A stretch of DNA of 64,000 nucleotides from CAVRAW01 sp963716135 (GTDB taxonomy: Bacteria; Planctomycetota; Planctomycetia; Pirellulales; JADZDJ01). The DNA lies in contig OY970289.1 of NCBI GenBank assembly GCA_963716135.1, positions 3,348,001 through 3,412,000 of the forward strand, written 5' to 3'. The stretch's first letter is position 1. The number at the start of each line of letters is the position of its first letter. Made by a program: the position numbers and the translations under genes. Below are positions 5,071 through 14,831 of the stretch, piece after piece. A model generated the notes under the pieces. That model did not search any database. It had not been told where the DNA came from and saw nothing but the letters and a program-made list of their open reading frames with translations.

Positions 5071-7679
5071 TCACTTGCCGCCCACCGCAGCCGATTTCGC
5101 TGACAGCTCGCTCTTTAGCGCCAGCGCCCCGGAATGATGGGGATCCTCGGCCAGCGACTTTTGCAGCCAAGAATTCGCGCGGCCTGGGTCGCGTTCCAGC
5201 AGGCTTAGACATGCCATTTGATAAAACACCTCGCTGGACGGCGCGCCGCACTTGGAAGCAAGCTCCAAGTCGGATTGCGCCTCCGCGAATCGGTGCGCCT
5301 TGCCCAGCAAGATACCTCGCGCCAATGCGGCCGCGCCGAAGCTCGAATCGAGTTGCAACGCGCGGCCAAAATCGGCCAACGCTTCCTGATCGTGCCCCAG
5401 CGATTGTTCGCACAGCGCGTGATTGTAAGAGCATTGAGCATATTGTGGCGCCAGGGCGATGCAGACACTGGCTGCCGTTAACGCCTCATCGAAATGGCGC
5501 AGTTGGTAGGCACACCGCATTTGCTGGAAGTGCGGCCAGAACTCGTCGGGCTTAAGATCCACCGCGGCCGCGAACTGCTGCTCCGCGTCAACAAGCTTTC
5601 CATGCCGCAGCAACCATCGCCCCAAATCATAATGCTCCCAGGAATTGGCAGGCGTCGGCAGTGCGTTGAGCGAAAGTTGGCTGGCATCTTCGCCGCCGCC
5701 GGCATCGTATTCGTGCTGCTCCAAGGTAAGCCAAGAACTCGGGCCGCAAATCTCCTCAGCCTCATTTAGTCGTTCCAGCGCCCGCGCCGGGCATTGTCGA
5801 TGGTATTCGGCGACGCCAATTGCACTTCCAGGCGAGCGGAGATAACGGCCAGATCCATCAGATCACGTCGCACTTGCGGGTCGATTCTGTCGCCAGCGCC
5901 TTGGCCCAGAGAGTCGATCGCGGGTGAAGCAAAACTCTCTCGCCGTTTCCACACTTTCGCGCAACCGGCGGCAATCTCCGCCAGCTTTGCTTGATCGAGC
6001 GGCTGGTCTTCGAGAAATCGCAATTGTTCGACCAGCTCATGCAGCGCGCCGTTGGCCTGACCTCGTTGAGCCGAGGCAATCTGTCGTTGGAGCTGCTCTT
6101 TGAGTTTGCCCTGCCAGGGAAATGGGCCGAGGGCGCTAAAAGCGGATTGTGCGTGAGTGATCGCGGAATCGAACTGCTTGCCGGCCAGTTCCTGCTGCGA
6201 TTGCGCCGTCAGCGCTTCGGCCGTCTGCATGCGATCGTGAAAAAACAAACCGCCGAGTGTGCAAACCACCACCAGCGCCGCGAGACTAATGGCCGCCAAT
6301 GCCATGGCATGTGGCTTTCGCCGCCGCCACTTTTGCCACCGTTCCACCAAACTGCGATTCGCCACTGTGCGCAGCGGCAAGCTCGCCAAATGGCAACGCA
6401 AATCGGTGGCCAGTTGTCCGGCATTCTGGTAGCGAGCCGTCGGATCCGCTGCCAGGCATTTGCACAAGATGTCGGTTAGGCCGCGGCTGACCTGGGGATT
6501 TGCCGCATTCAGGTTTCTTCGCGCTACGGTCGGATCGGCCGCCGGCAACTGGCCCGCCAACGATTCGTACAACAGCACGCCGAGCGAATAGATGTCGGAC
6601 CGCGGATCGAGCTGATTTTCCAGGGATTCGCCGCGGCGAATCGCCTCCACCGCCGTGCGTTGCTCGGGCGACATGTAATCCAACGTGCCGCCGATCCGCT
6701 CGATGGTTTTGTTATTCAGCAGTTCCGCCGGACAGGCGACGTGGAAATCCAAAAGCATCGGCTGGCCGTCGCCGGACAAGAGTATGTTGGAGGGTTTGAT
6801 ATCCAGATGCACCAGGCCGCGCTGATGAGCATAGTGCAATGCATCGGTCAGGCACGCGGCGATCCAGCAGACGGCCTCGACGTGCGACGCCTGGTTTAGA
6901 AACGTGATGGCCGGGCTGGCGGCATTCGATTCGGTATTCGCGGACGACTGTTCCTCAAACAGGTGCTGAACGATTTGCGCTCCGCTGCGTTTGGCCAGCG
7001 GCTGCTTCTGGAGCCGTTTCAAAATGGCGCCCGAAGTGGCCCTCCCCAAGAAAGGCATGCAGATGGCGCGCAGGCCTTCCTGTGGAAAATCTTGCACCAG
7101 ATAAAGCGGCACAATGTGCGTGTGTTGCAAGCGCGCCAGCGAAAGATGTTCCTGTCCGCGGCGCGGAGTAAACTTCACGGCCAACAGCCGATCCGAAAGC
7201 GACGGCTGCGTGGCTAAAAACACGCGCCCCACCGCGCCCCGCCCTAACTCGCTGATGAGCCGCAATTCGCCCAAGTTTTGACCGGGCTCGGGAAAGCGCG
7301 GTGGATCGCCTTCACCAAACAGCTGGTGACATTGCAGCACCACGGCCAACTGGTCGCGCCATTGCGGAAAACGCCGGTAATATTGTTCGGTTTCCGGATG
7401 TTCATCGTGCTCTTCGCGCAGACAAAACTCCTCGTACACCACGCGCACGGCGTCTTCGGGTTGTTCGGCCAGTTGCGGATACTCCGCCAGCCAGAATTCA
7501 GCAGGCTGCCCGGCGCCGGTGCGCCACTGCTCCGCCATTCGTTCCAGGATCGAGGCGAGCATTGAATTCGGCGAGTCGTCGGTGTCGTTGTCGCCGGCCG
7601 CCCGGGCGTGTTTCGAACCCGCATCGGCGACGGGTTGCTGATCTTTCATTTCGGGAATGAATTGCGACGAGCGGCTCAT
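5071..7679 (-). CDS. Membrane Ser/Thr protein kinase with C-terminal TPR (frame change near 5782)
   Basis: This is a eukaryotic-type (Hanks) kinase. It has a glycine loop GRGAVGRV (about residue 148), LLAVKF with the ATP-binding Lys, catalytic HLDIKPSN (about 290) and GTLDYMSPEQ. The usual DFG is DFH, a substitution at a metal-site neighbour. A transmembrane helix lies near residues 455-480. After the kinase frame stops at 5766 the TPR section continues in another frame; adding one base near 5782 gives ...RRGRALERLNEAEEICGPSS..., as in planctomycete kinase-TPR proteins. I therefore call one protein of about 870 residues, with an extracytoplasmic TPR sensor part. It follows the ECF sigma gene by 26 bp and is likely its regulator. 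Confidence 0.85.
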
Positions 7680-7705
7680 GGCACGCGGTTCTTGCGGCGG
7701 CGGCG

Positions 7706-8281
7706 TTACCTGGGGGATTGCTCACGCAAGCGTGCGATGCGGCGCGCGATGTCGTACAAAATCCGGCGTACGCTGCCTTCGTGAAGTTTCGACTGCCGGG
7801 CGATTTCAGCGATCGAGGCGCCTTGCCGCTTCAGCGACAAAAGTTCGTAATGATCGTTGGGGCACACTTGGAGCATTTGGTGCCAAAGCTCGTCGGCATA
7901 GTAGGTTTCGCTGACGCGCGGGCAGCGGTCGGGCGGCAGGGCGTCGGGACGTTCCGGCGAAATCGCGATTTCGCGATTCAGCGCGGGGCGATGCTTTCGC
8001 AAACGGTCGATCAGCCGGTTGCGCGTCATTTTGAGTAAAAACGCGCGAAACTGATCGAGATTCTCAAACTTCCATTTGGCCTGGCGAAGGTTGCCAACCA
8101 CGTCGGCCCAAACGGATTGCACGATGTCGGCCGAATCGAACTTCGCCCGAAGCGAACCGGCGATGCGGCGTCGAATGACCATCCGCATGTAGGGTTCAAA
8201 AACGAGAAACATTTGCTCGACGGCCGCTTCGTCACCGACATTCAGCCGCGGCAAAAGATCCTCAAGCGAGGCGCTCATCAA
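7706..8281 (-). CDS. ECF-type RNA polymerase sigma factor
   Basis: A 191-residue protein with sigma region 2 (DSADIVQSVWADVVGN..., FRAFLLKMTRNRLIDRLRKH) and region 4 (HYELLSLKRQGASIAEIARQ...RRILYDIARRI). It belongs to the ECF classes that planctomycetes pair with Ser/Thr kinases. Its ATG overlaps the stop of the upstream gene (ATGA, 8278-8281) and the kinase follows closely, so the three are probably one transcript. Target promoters cannot be inferred here. Confidence 0.9.
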   Translation of the reverse strand: MMSASLEDLLPRLNVGDEAAVEQMFLVFEPYMRMVIRRRIAGSLRAKFDSADIVQSVWADVVGNLRQAKWKFENLDQFRAFLLKMTRNRLIDRLRKHRPALNREIAISPERPDALPPDRCPRVSETYYADELWHQMLQVCPNDHYELLSLKRQGASIAEIARQSKLHEGSVRRILYDIARRIARLREQSPR

Positions 8282-9411
8282 TCACCAGTCGGCGTTTGCA
8301 TCCGAACGAAAAGCCAATGGGACGAAGTGTCGTCGTCGCGATCCTCGACGACTTGCAGCCTTCGGCGCCGCAAATAGTAGGCGGCAGCGCCGCCGACGAT
8401 CACCGTCGTGACTCCCATCGCGATCGCGGCAGAGCGATTTTCATCAAGCCATTCGTTGACTTGTGACCCCAGGCGCTGGACGTCGCTCATCACGTGTTCA
8501 AGCGCTCGTTCAACTCCCTTGAGGTTAAGCGGAACCGCCGCCAAAACAGCTTTGCTGCTCAGCAAGTTTAAGGCCGTTGCCGGCGACGAGGCCTGAGCGA
8601 ATAAATTTTCGATGCTCTTTCGATCGAGCCCTCGCGCTGCGCCGCTTTCCAAGGCCGTCAATTGCGGCGCGATGGACGCTGCTTGGGCCTCTTGCACAAC
8701 CGGCTGGGCCGACAACTGCCCAATGGATACGACGTCCGAGCGCGATCGGGCATCGGTGGCCGTGGCGGTTAGGACAACTTTCGTATTCGTTGCGATCGTT
8801 ACGGGGCTGCGAGAAACGGCCATCATCGACGTCGCTTGCGCCGGGGCCTGCGCGGTTTGCAGCACTGCCTGACCTGCCGCATCGGCCACGGGCGGCGGAG
8901 CAAAACGGCCCGTTTCACTGGCCGCCGCCGGCGTGAACACTATGGGGACGTTGCTCTTTTGATCGGCGAAATGCGCGCTCTGCAGATTGGCCGAGCCAGA
9001 CGGCGCGCTGTGCGAAACCGTTGCAGTCGGGCTATCATATGCCGGCACAAAAATGATGATCACATACGTCGATCCAACCATCAAATAAGTCTGCAATCCC
9101 TGCGATAGCGCGGAAGTTTGGTGGCCGCCAGTCAGCCCATATTCCTGCGGCTGGGCCATCTTCGAGCCAGTTCCGAAGCTCGACGGAGCGTCAAAGTCAT
9201 ACGCCGTGCCGTGCAGTTGACCATAATCAAAATCCATTGCGCTGGACGACAGGTGCGGATCGGAATGCACCTCGGCTACGATAAGCGGAGGCGCAACTGC
9301 AGAGCTGCCGGCGCTTAGAACGCAGCGCAATTCAAGTCGTTCCCATCCAAACAGCCGTCGGTGTCGATTGAGCGCGCGGGCAGTGGGAGCCCGGTTTCGG
9401 AAGGTGGCCAT
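8278..9411 (-). CDS. Surface/membrane protein with planctomycete leader, sigma-operon first gene
   Basis: About 377 residues, starting at ATG 9411 just before MATFRNRAP. Near the N-terminus, RLELRCVLSAG resembles the LEPRxLLSA-type leader of exported planctomycete proteins. The middle is Ala/Ser/Gln-rich with no domain I recognise. Near the C-terminus a single transmembrane helix (AIAMGVTTVIVGGAAAYYL) is followed by RRRR, which predicts a cytoplasmic tail. Its position before an ECF sigma factor and kinase suggests a sensor or regulatory role such as an anti-sigma partner, but no anti-sigma domain is visible. Confidence 0.7.
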   Translation of the reverse strand: MATFRNRAPTARALNRHRRLFGWERLELRCVLSAGSSAVAPPLIVAEVHSDPHLSSSAMDFDYGQLHGTAYDFDAPSSFGTGSKMAQPQEYGLTGGHQTSALSQGLQTYLMVGSTYVIIIFVPAYDSPTATVSHSAPSGSANLQSAHFADQKSNVPIVFTPAAASETGRFAPPPVADAAGQAVLQTAQAPAQATSMMAVSRSPVTIATNTKVVLTATATDARSRSDVVSIGQLSAQPVVQEAQAASIAPQLTALESGAARGLDRKSIENLFAQASSPATALNLLSSKAVLAAVPLNLKGVERALEHVMSDVQRLGSQVNEWLDENRSAAIAMGVTTVIVGGAAAYYLRRRRLQVVEDRDDDTSSHWLFVRMQTPTGD

Positions 9412-9748
9412 GGTCGGGTCCGTAAGGGAAGATACGCAACCAAGCAATGTAGCCCCTCGGTCGCGGCGGGTGCCTCGCTCCAAAGTCAGTGTAGGGGCGT
9501 CCGACGCGAAATGTCAACTAACCGCTGGGCACTCGTGCTGGCAGGTTATAGAACCTCGGCGACCAGAGAATTTTGGCTAGCCAAAACTTAGGGCGTGACG
9601 CCTCGTTTTGCATGTGCAAGGTTCCCGACGGGCGATTATTCCCACATTTCGCGCGCGCTTACGGGCCTCGCATCCGTTTCTATTCTTGGCGAGTACCCGG
9701 GCCGGAACCGAGGGGCTCCAAATCGGAATAGTGAAGAGGAAGAATCGC
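9412..9748. promoter_or_regulatory. Divergent intergenic region
   Basis: 337 bp between the start of the sigma operon (minus) and a surface-protein gene (plus). Promoters for both must lie here, but I see no clear -35/-10 pair or operator. No RNA gene was recognised. Confidence 0.4.
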
Positions 9749-10716
9749 ATGAAAGCGCGTCGAAAATGGATGTATTTTCATTCCCATAACGGGTCATTGG
9801 AGCTTTTGGAACCACGAAACATGCTGGCTGGGCACGCGATTGCGGCCCCTGTTTCCCACCTGTATCACATTCACTCGGTCACACACCCCGTCGCAGCGGC
9901 GGTGGTCCAGGCGCAGTCGGCTGCGGCCTGGGCCATCGCTGACGTCGGTGAGTCGGACTGCGCCACACGGAACTAACCGCCACCCTGACCGACGTTAGCG
10001 GCGGCAGCGCCACGGGAACTGCGACATTCGAAAGTAGTGATCGTTGCGGAACCACTGCAACGGAATTCACCGTCAGCGTGACGGGCACCACCGCTTCCAG
10101 CACCCTGGATGTGGCGATCGACGGCACCGTCGTCGGCCAGTTGAAAACCGACGACACCGGAGCCGGCACACTTACCCTGTCGAGCAAGAATTCGGCTTTG
10201 CCCGATAACTTCCCCGTCGTGGCCGCGGGCTCGGTGATCACCATCAGCGACTCGGCGACCGGCACAACGTTGCTGACCGGAACGTTGGCGTCGGAAACTT
10301 CGGCAGGCGAATCGAGCGACGACCACGGCGACTGCGACGAAGCAATGCGCACCAATCTGTCGGCCGACTTGACCGATTCTGTAGGAAGCGCCACGGGCAC
10401 CGCGACGTTCCACTCGAAGACCAGACGCGACACGGCAGCGATGTCGTTTACCGTTTCGGTAACCGGAGCGGCCGTCAGCGACACGCTGAGTGTCGCAATC
10501 GACGGAACTCCTGTCGGTTCAATACTGACCGACGAAACCGGCGCCGGCTCGCTCACTTTGTCGACGAAGGATTCAACGCTGCCGTCGGATTTTCCAACCG
10601 TGGCGGCTGGTTCGGTGGTGACCGTGACCTCCTCCGACGGCACAACAACGATCCTCAGCGGCACGTTGGAATCAACGAGCAGTTGGAGCAGTCTACGATT
10701 CGCGCACCGATGGTAA
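9749..10716 (+). CDS. Surface protein with two tandem beta-sandwich repeats (frame change near 9955)
   Basis: The N-terminus (MKARRKWMYFHSHNGS) leads into LELLEPRNMLAGHA, the LEPRxLLA-type leader of planctomycete exported proteins. The first frame ends at 9976, and the rest continues one base out of phase (LRHTELTATLTDVSGG...). Adding a C near 9955 joins them. Two repeats of about 115 residues follow (about 9985-10300 and 10360-10690). Each contains SATGTATF, DVAIDGTVVG or SVAIDGTPVG, and a closing TGTL or SGTL. They look like secreted adhesion-type domains, and no catalytic motif is present. Gene start is supported by a purine-rich GAAGAGGAAG upstream. Confidence 0.7.
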
Positions 10717-10828
10717 GTGAAATGCAGTTTCACGCGCCGAATTGTTCGTCCACCCGCGGAAAGCAGCAGGTCGGCGCGGTCGGAATCAGGTCTTGCTAGC
10801 GTGCGACGCGCAAACTGAAAATCAATCC

Positions 10829-12643
10829 ATGAAAGCGACGATCTTCAAGCGACGAAGGATTTGTACTTTTGAAACGCTGGAGCCGCGCTGGCGCTGACTT
10901 GGGCCGGCGTGCCGCCGGTCGTGATTAGTCCGCCGACCAGCGCCGTTTCGGTGACGCTCAACGCGCAAAACGACGCGAGTGGCACGGCGAGCATTGCCAC
11001 GACGGAAGTCGATTATTATTCGTTCGTCGCTGCTGCCAGCGGGGCTTATACGATTTCAGCGACCACGCCCACCAGCAGCGTCGACACGGTGCTGGGAGTA
11101 TTTAGTTCCACCGGTCAACGGCTGGCGTACAACGACGACATTGTTTTTGCCGTAAATACCGACAGCCGGCTAAGCATCAATCTGACGGCGGGCACGCGCT
11201 ATTACATCGGCATTACGAACTATTTCAGCGGCTCTCGCGGCGCGTATACCTGGTCGATCGTCGGCCCGGCTGCGCAGCAAACCGACGATGCGTACGAAAA
11301 CAACGACACGCAGGCGACCGCCTCGAATCTGGGCACGCTCACCGCTACGAAGACCATCAATTCGCTCGTGATGGCCGACAGCCAGGATTGGTATCAGTTC
11401 ACCACGACGGCTGCCGGCACGAGCGCGAACTCCGTCTCGATCAGTTTTCAGAACTCGCAAGGCAACTTGCAGCTAGCGCTGTATAACTCCGCGGGCACAC
11501 TTTTGGCCATATCTCAGGGCACCGGAAATAGCGAAACTGTTTCGCTCAGCGGCCGCGCGGCCGGCACTTATGATGTGGAAGTTTTCGGACTAAACGGCGC
11601 TCTAAATCCCAATTACAGCCTGACGATCAACCCGCCGGCAACTTCAACCACCACGACTACCAGTGGCTTTCAAATCACCCTGAGCATGACCGGTTTGACC
11701 GCCAGTCAACAGGCAATTTTTCAAGCGGCGGCCGCCAGGTGGTCGCAAGTCATCACTGGCGACCTGCCCAACGCGACGTATCGTGGCCAAGCGGTGGACG
11801 ACTTATTGATCAACGCGAGCTCCGTGTCGATCGATGGCGTCGGTGGCATTCTCGGTCAATCGGGACCGGACGCGTTCCGCGCCTCTAGCGATTTGCCGTA
11901 TCACGGCATCATGCAGTTCGATTCCGCCGACATGGCCAGCATGCAACAACAAGGTTTGTTGTACAGCGTCGTGCTGCACGAGATCGGACACATTTTGGGA
12001 ATCGGAACCATCTGGCAGGATCTGGGTCTGTTGTCCGGCATCGGCACAAGCAACCCGATCTTCACCGGCGCTCAGGCGACGGCTGCCTACAACCAGCTGT
12101 TCGGCACCAACGCCCGCGGCGTGCCGGTGGAAGCCACCGGCGGCAGCGGCACCGCCCTGAGTCACTGGCGTGAGAGCGTGTTTACCAACGAATTGATGAC
12201 TGGCTGGGCCGGCCCCGGCACGAATCTGCCGCTATCGATCGTCACCATCGGTTCGTTGGCCGACCTTGGCTACACCGTCAATTACGCCGCTGCCGATCCG
12301 TTCATTCCATCTTCGATCCGCTCGCTCGTCAGCAGCCAGACGGTGGCATCCGCACGCTCTTCGCTGCGCAAGCTCGGAGATTGCCACTGCGGAACTGACC
12401 AACGCGAACGTGGCGGCTGCATCGAGAACAGTCGCCAGCACTGAGATCTTGCCGCCGGACGGCGCACGGGCCACTGTTTCATCGGCGACGGATTATACCG
12501 AGACAGGTCTGTCGCGCGATTCACTCCGCGGCGTTCGGCGGCATTTTGATACTACTGTGCTAAATCCCGCCACGCCATTGGCATTGATCGATAACTACTT
12601 CGCGCATCTTGCCAGCGCGGAGGCAAGCGTAGCACTGGTTTAA
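10829..12643 (+). CDS. Secreted leishmanolysin-like zinc metalloprotease with PPC domains (frame changes near 10889 and 12350)
   Basis: Starts MKATIFKRRR with leader CTFETLEPR. The protein continues in the next frame as ALTWAGVPPVV after a missing base near 10889. Two PPC-type (pre-peptidase C-terminal) beta domains lie at about 10950-11260 and 11280-11630. The catalytic domain carries LHEIGHILGIGTIW (near 11980), the HExxH zinc motif of M8/leishmanolysin-like peptidases, and SHWRE...NELMTGW further on, where the family's third ligand and Met-turn are expected. The main frame stops at 12444. The alternative frame continues with a natural-looking tail to 12643 (ATAELTNANVAAAS...), so a second frame change near 12350 is likely. 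Predicted extracellular. Confidence 0.78.
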
Positions 12644-12909
12644 TTGTGCCACAGACGTGCTGGACGCACCGGGTGCGTTCCGCCGGCTCAATGGCGGCGC
12701 AGAAGATAGCATCGACGTTGGTTGCACTGGCGCCCATGTCGGTGTCATCCTGGGAATGCGTATTTGCCTGTATTAGACAGTGCGATATTGGAGGTTTCCC
12801 GGGCTCACGTATGTGTAAAGAATATCGTACGCTGAACGTCCTATCGAATTTGACTCGCTGCCGTTCGGGCCGCAGACAATTTCCCGCATGCAGCGACAGG
12901 GTTGTTTGC

Positions 12910-13221
12910 CTACAAATCGCTGGCGTTGAAGGTGTCGCCTTGGCGGATGTCGCCGGTTTCGAAGCCCTTGCGGAACCATTTCACTCGCCGGGCGGAGGTG
13001 CCGTGGGTGAAGGTATCGGGGACGACGTACCCCTGGGCTTGCTTTTGCGGTTGATCGTCGCCGATGGCGCTGGCGGCCTGGATGGCTTCTTCCAAATCGC
13101 CCGGCTCGAGGATTTGCTTCATTTGATGGGTGGTCAACTGTCGACGGAAAACTAACTCTGAGTCTGTCAATTTTTGCCAAAATGCGCCGGTTTGGCTGTA
13201 CGAATTGAGTGCTGGTGCCAC
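12910..13221 (-). pseudogene. C-terminal relic of a YpfJ-type neutral zinc metallopeptidase
   Basis: The peptide QILEPGDLEEAIQAASAIGD, then QGYVVPDTFTHGTSARRVKWFRKGFETGDIRQGDTF, matches the end of the KPN_02809/YpfJ neutral zinc metallopeptidase family as I remember it. The catalytic HExxH half is missing. The first 35 residues are unrelated. It is most likely a decayed remnant left by a rearrangement. Confidence 0.65.
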
Positions 13222-13513
13222 GCTTTAATTTGCGAGATTTTTGGGCGCTGACACTTGGAAAATTCGAGGCCACTAACTCGCCAAAGGTCGATAAGATAGG
13301 TAGACAGGCGTCAGCGATAATGGTATTCACCAAACGCCAGGATCATCCTGAAGCGCGTGATCAAAAGCTGAATCAGATGTCGGTGCAGCCGTAGTTCGAA
13401 TGAGCATGTAATCCCTTACCGATTGGCAGCGGCCAAACTTGACCTTGGCCATCGGTTTGCTGATCAAAGGAGTGAGTGAATAGTTTCAGGCCCAAATTCT
13501 CTGGAGGCGTACC

Positions 13514-13813
13514 ATGCAAGGATGCATCCACCAGACCGACCTGGCTCTTGGCAGCCACACCCGTTTCGATGCGTGTCCCGCAGCCGTGGCCATCACGAGG
13601 CTCATTCGAGAAACGAGGGGACAGAAACCCGATCGAGTGCTTCCAACTCCGTTGGGCATTTTTGCCCATTACCGGGATAAGCTCGTTCGCTTTCGCGTGC
13701 CGCCGGAAGTGATCCAACACATGAACCAGTGGGATTGTTACGAGGATTGTGTGCCTAGGACTTTTGAGTTCGATCATGTTCCGTGGGAAGTGGCGTACAA
13801 CTCAGAGTTCTAA
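13514..13813 (+). CDS. Hypothetical protein, 99 residues
   Basis: ATG 13514 is preceded by GGAGG at an 8-nt spacing. The product has no domain I recognise; it ends with an acidic-aromatic stretch (YEDCVPRTFEFDHVPWEV). Opposite-strand frames overlap it. It lies in the rearranged zone just before the duplicated SEC-C segment and could be a fragment. Confidence 0.4.
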   Translation: MQGCIHQTDLALGSHTRFDACPAAVAITRLIRETRGQKPDRVLPTPLGIFAHYRDKLVRFRVPPEVIQHMNQWDCYEDCVPRTFEFDHVPWEVAYNSEF

Positions 13814-13923
13814 GCTCTAGGGCGAATGGAATTTCTGGTAACTACTTGATGTGAGTTCACCGCTCCAATGAGGTGCCCCATGTGCAGGCAAGATTTCGAC
13901 GACCAGCCATTTTTTTCGAACCG

Positions 13924-14091
13924 ATGAGCAAGCGCCGCAGAGGGTTCCCTTCCGAACAGCAGGTGAAGCGCGGTGTCCGCATCGTCCACCAACACAAGCA
14001 GCTGGAAGAAAAGCTCGGTCGCAACGACCTCTGCCCGTGCGGCAGCGGCAAGCACTTCAAGAAATGCTGCCTGAAGAAAGGCTGCTTTTGA
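13924..14091 (+). CDS. SEC-C zinc-binding mini-protein, copy 2
   Basis: 55 residues, identical to copy 1 at 4586 except Arg to His in the motif (GSGKHFKKCC). The cysteine ligands are unchanged and the other visible changes are silent, which suggests the copy is still under selection or is very recent. The leader peptide frame and ATGA overlap are also kept. It is now about 9 kb from the tRNA array. Confidence 0.72.
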   Translation: MSKRRRGFPSEQQVKRGVRIVHQHKQLEEKLGRNDLCPCGSGKHFKKCCLKKGCF

Positions 14092-14158
14092 TGGCATTAA
14101 TCGCGAGCACTACTTTAGAGACTAGGAGTTGAGTCGCTCGCCGCGGCGAGCGACGTTC

Positions 14159-14205
14159 GATGCTGGAGCCAGATGGCACGGCCACTGCCTGCAATGCAGT
14201 TTAAC
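14159..14205 (+). pseudogene. Truncated tRNA-Cys copy
   Basis: The acceptor 5' strand, D arm and anticodon arm (ACTGC/GCAGT, loop CTGCAAT with GCA) resemble tRNA-Cys at 4821, but the T arm and acceptor 3' strand are replaced by unrelated sequence. Confidence 0.75.
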
Positions 14206-14286
14206 TGCGGCACCGTGGCCAACGATTACTCGATCATCACCGTCTAACGACTCCGAGAATTGTCCAAATTCAGTTTCCGATTGATT

Positions 14287-14329
14287 ATCCGGCCGAGAAA
14301 GGCGACCGCCCGACTCGGCCGGATTTTTT
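14287..14329 (+). terminator. Rho-independent terminator
   Basis: ATCCGGCCGAG pairs perfectly with CTCGGCCGGAT, followed by six T on the plus strand. It probably ends transcription of the SEC-C duplicate. Confidence 0.8.
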
Positions 14330-14403
14330 GCGCGCCTCCTATGAACTTGGAGTCATTGCGATAGGGAGGAAAGGCAAGGCCACTGCATTGCATTGGAATT
14401 CAT

Positions 14404-14793
14404 CTAGCCTGAATTCTCCGGATTGGAGGAGGACTTGGCGGAGGTCAAGCGGCTTTGCAGCAGCGCAATCTGGGTAGACTGCTTCGACAGGCCGATTAAC
14501 ACGTTGAAGGCTTTCAGGTCGGCATCGTCCGCCGACCAGCTATCTTCTTTGAGGGCGTCTCGCATCTGTCGACTAAGGAGGGCACCTGGTTCTGCGAGAT
14601 CGCAGAGCATGCCTCCCAACACTGCACACAGGGTGTTCTGGTTTTGGTAGGCATAAACGCGGTGATCATGAATCCGCTGCAGCTGATTCGCCAAATCCAA
14701 ATCTTCGCGGTCTTCAGGACTTTCGGCGGGTGCTTCGGAATTTGTTTGTGAGCTATGGTTGGGGTCGACGGGGTTTAAATATTCAGCGTCCAT
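14404..14793 (-). CDS. Hypothetical protein, 129 residues
   Basis: An acidic, helical, soluble-looking protein with no recognised domain. AGGAG lies upstream of its ATG at good spacing. It follows the 579-residue orphan gene on the same strand by 38 bp, so the two are probably co-transcribed. Confidence 0.6.
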   Translation of the reverse strand: MDAEYLNPVDPNHSSQTNSEAPAESPEDREDLDLANQLQRIHDHRVYAYQNQNTLCAVLGGMLCDLAEPGALLSRQMRDALKEDSWSADDADLKAFNVLIGLSKQSTQIALLQSRLTSAKSSSNPENSG

Positions 14794-14831
14794 GCTAAAA
14801 ACTCCTATCTACGGGGGTTAAAAACATAATT

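Larger units (their letters stand above)
13868..14205 (+). repeat. Duplicate of the 4536-4865 segment (SEC-C gene plus partial tRNA-Cys)
   Basis: About 340 bp nearly identical to the segment at the end of the tRNA array: SEC-C leader, seven-T run, SEC-C gene, hairpin and the first part of tRNA-Cys. Scattered single substitutions are visible. Similarity stops within the tRNA. Confidence 0.9.

Noticed and set aside
13373..13777. Minus-strand ORF of 134 residues
   Set aside because: It overlaps the plus-strand ORF that has a GGAGG ribosome site, and its product has no protein-like character I recognise.
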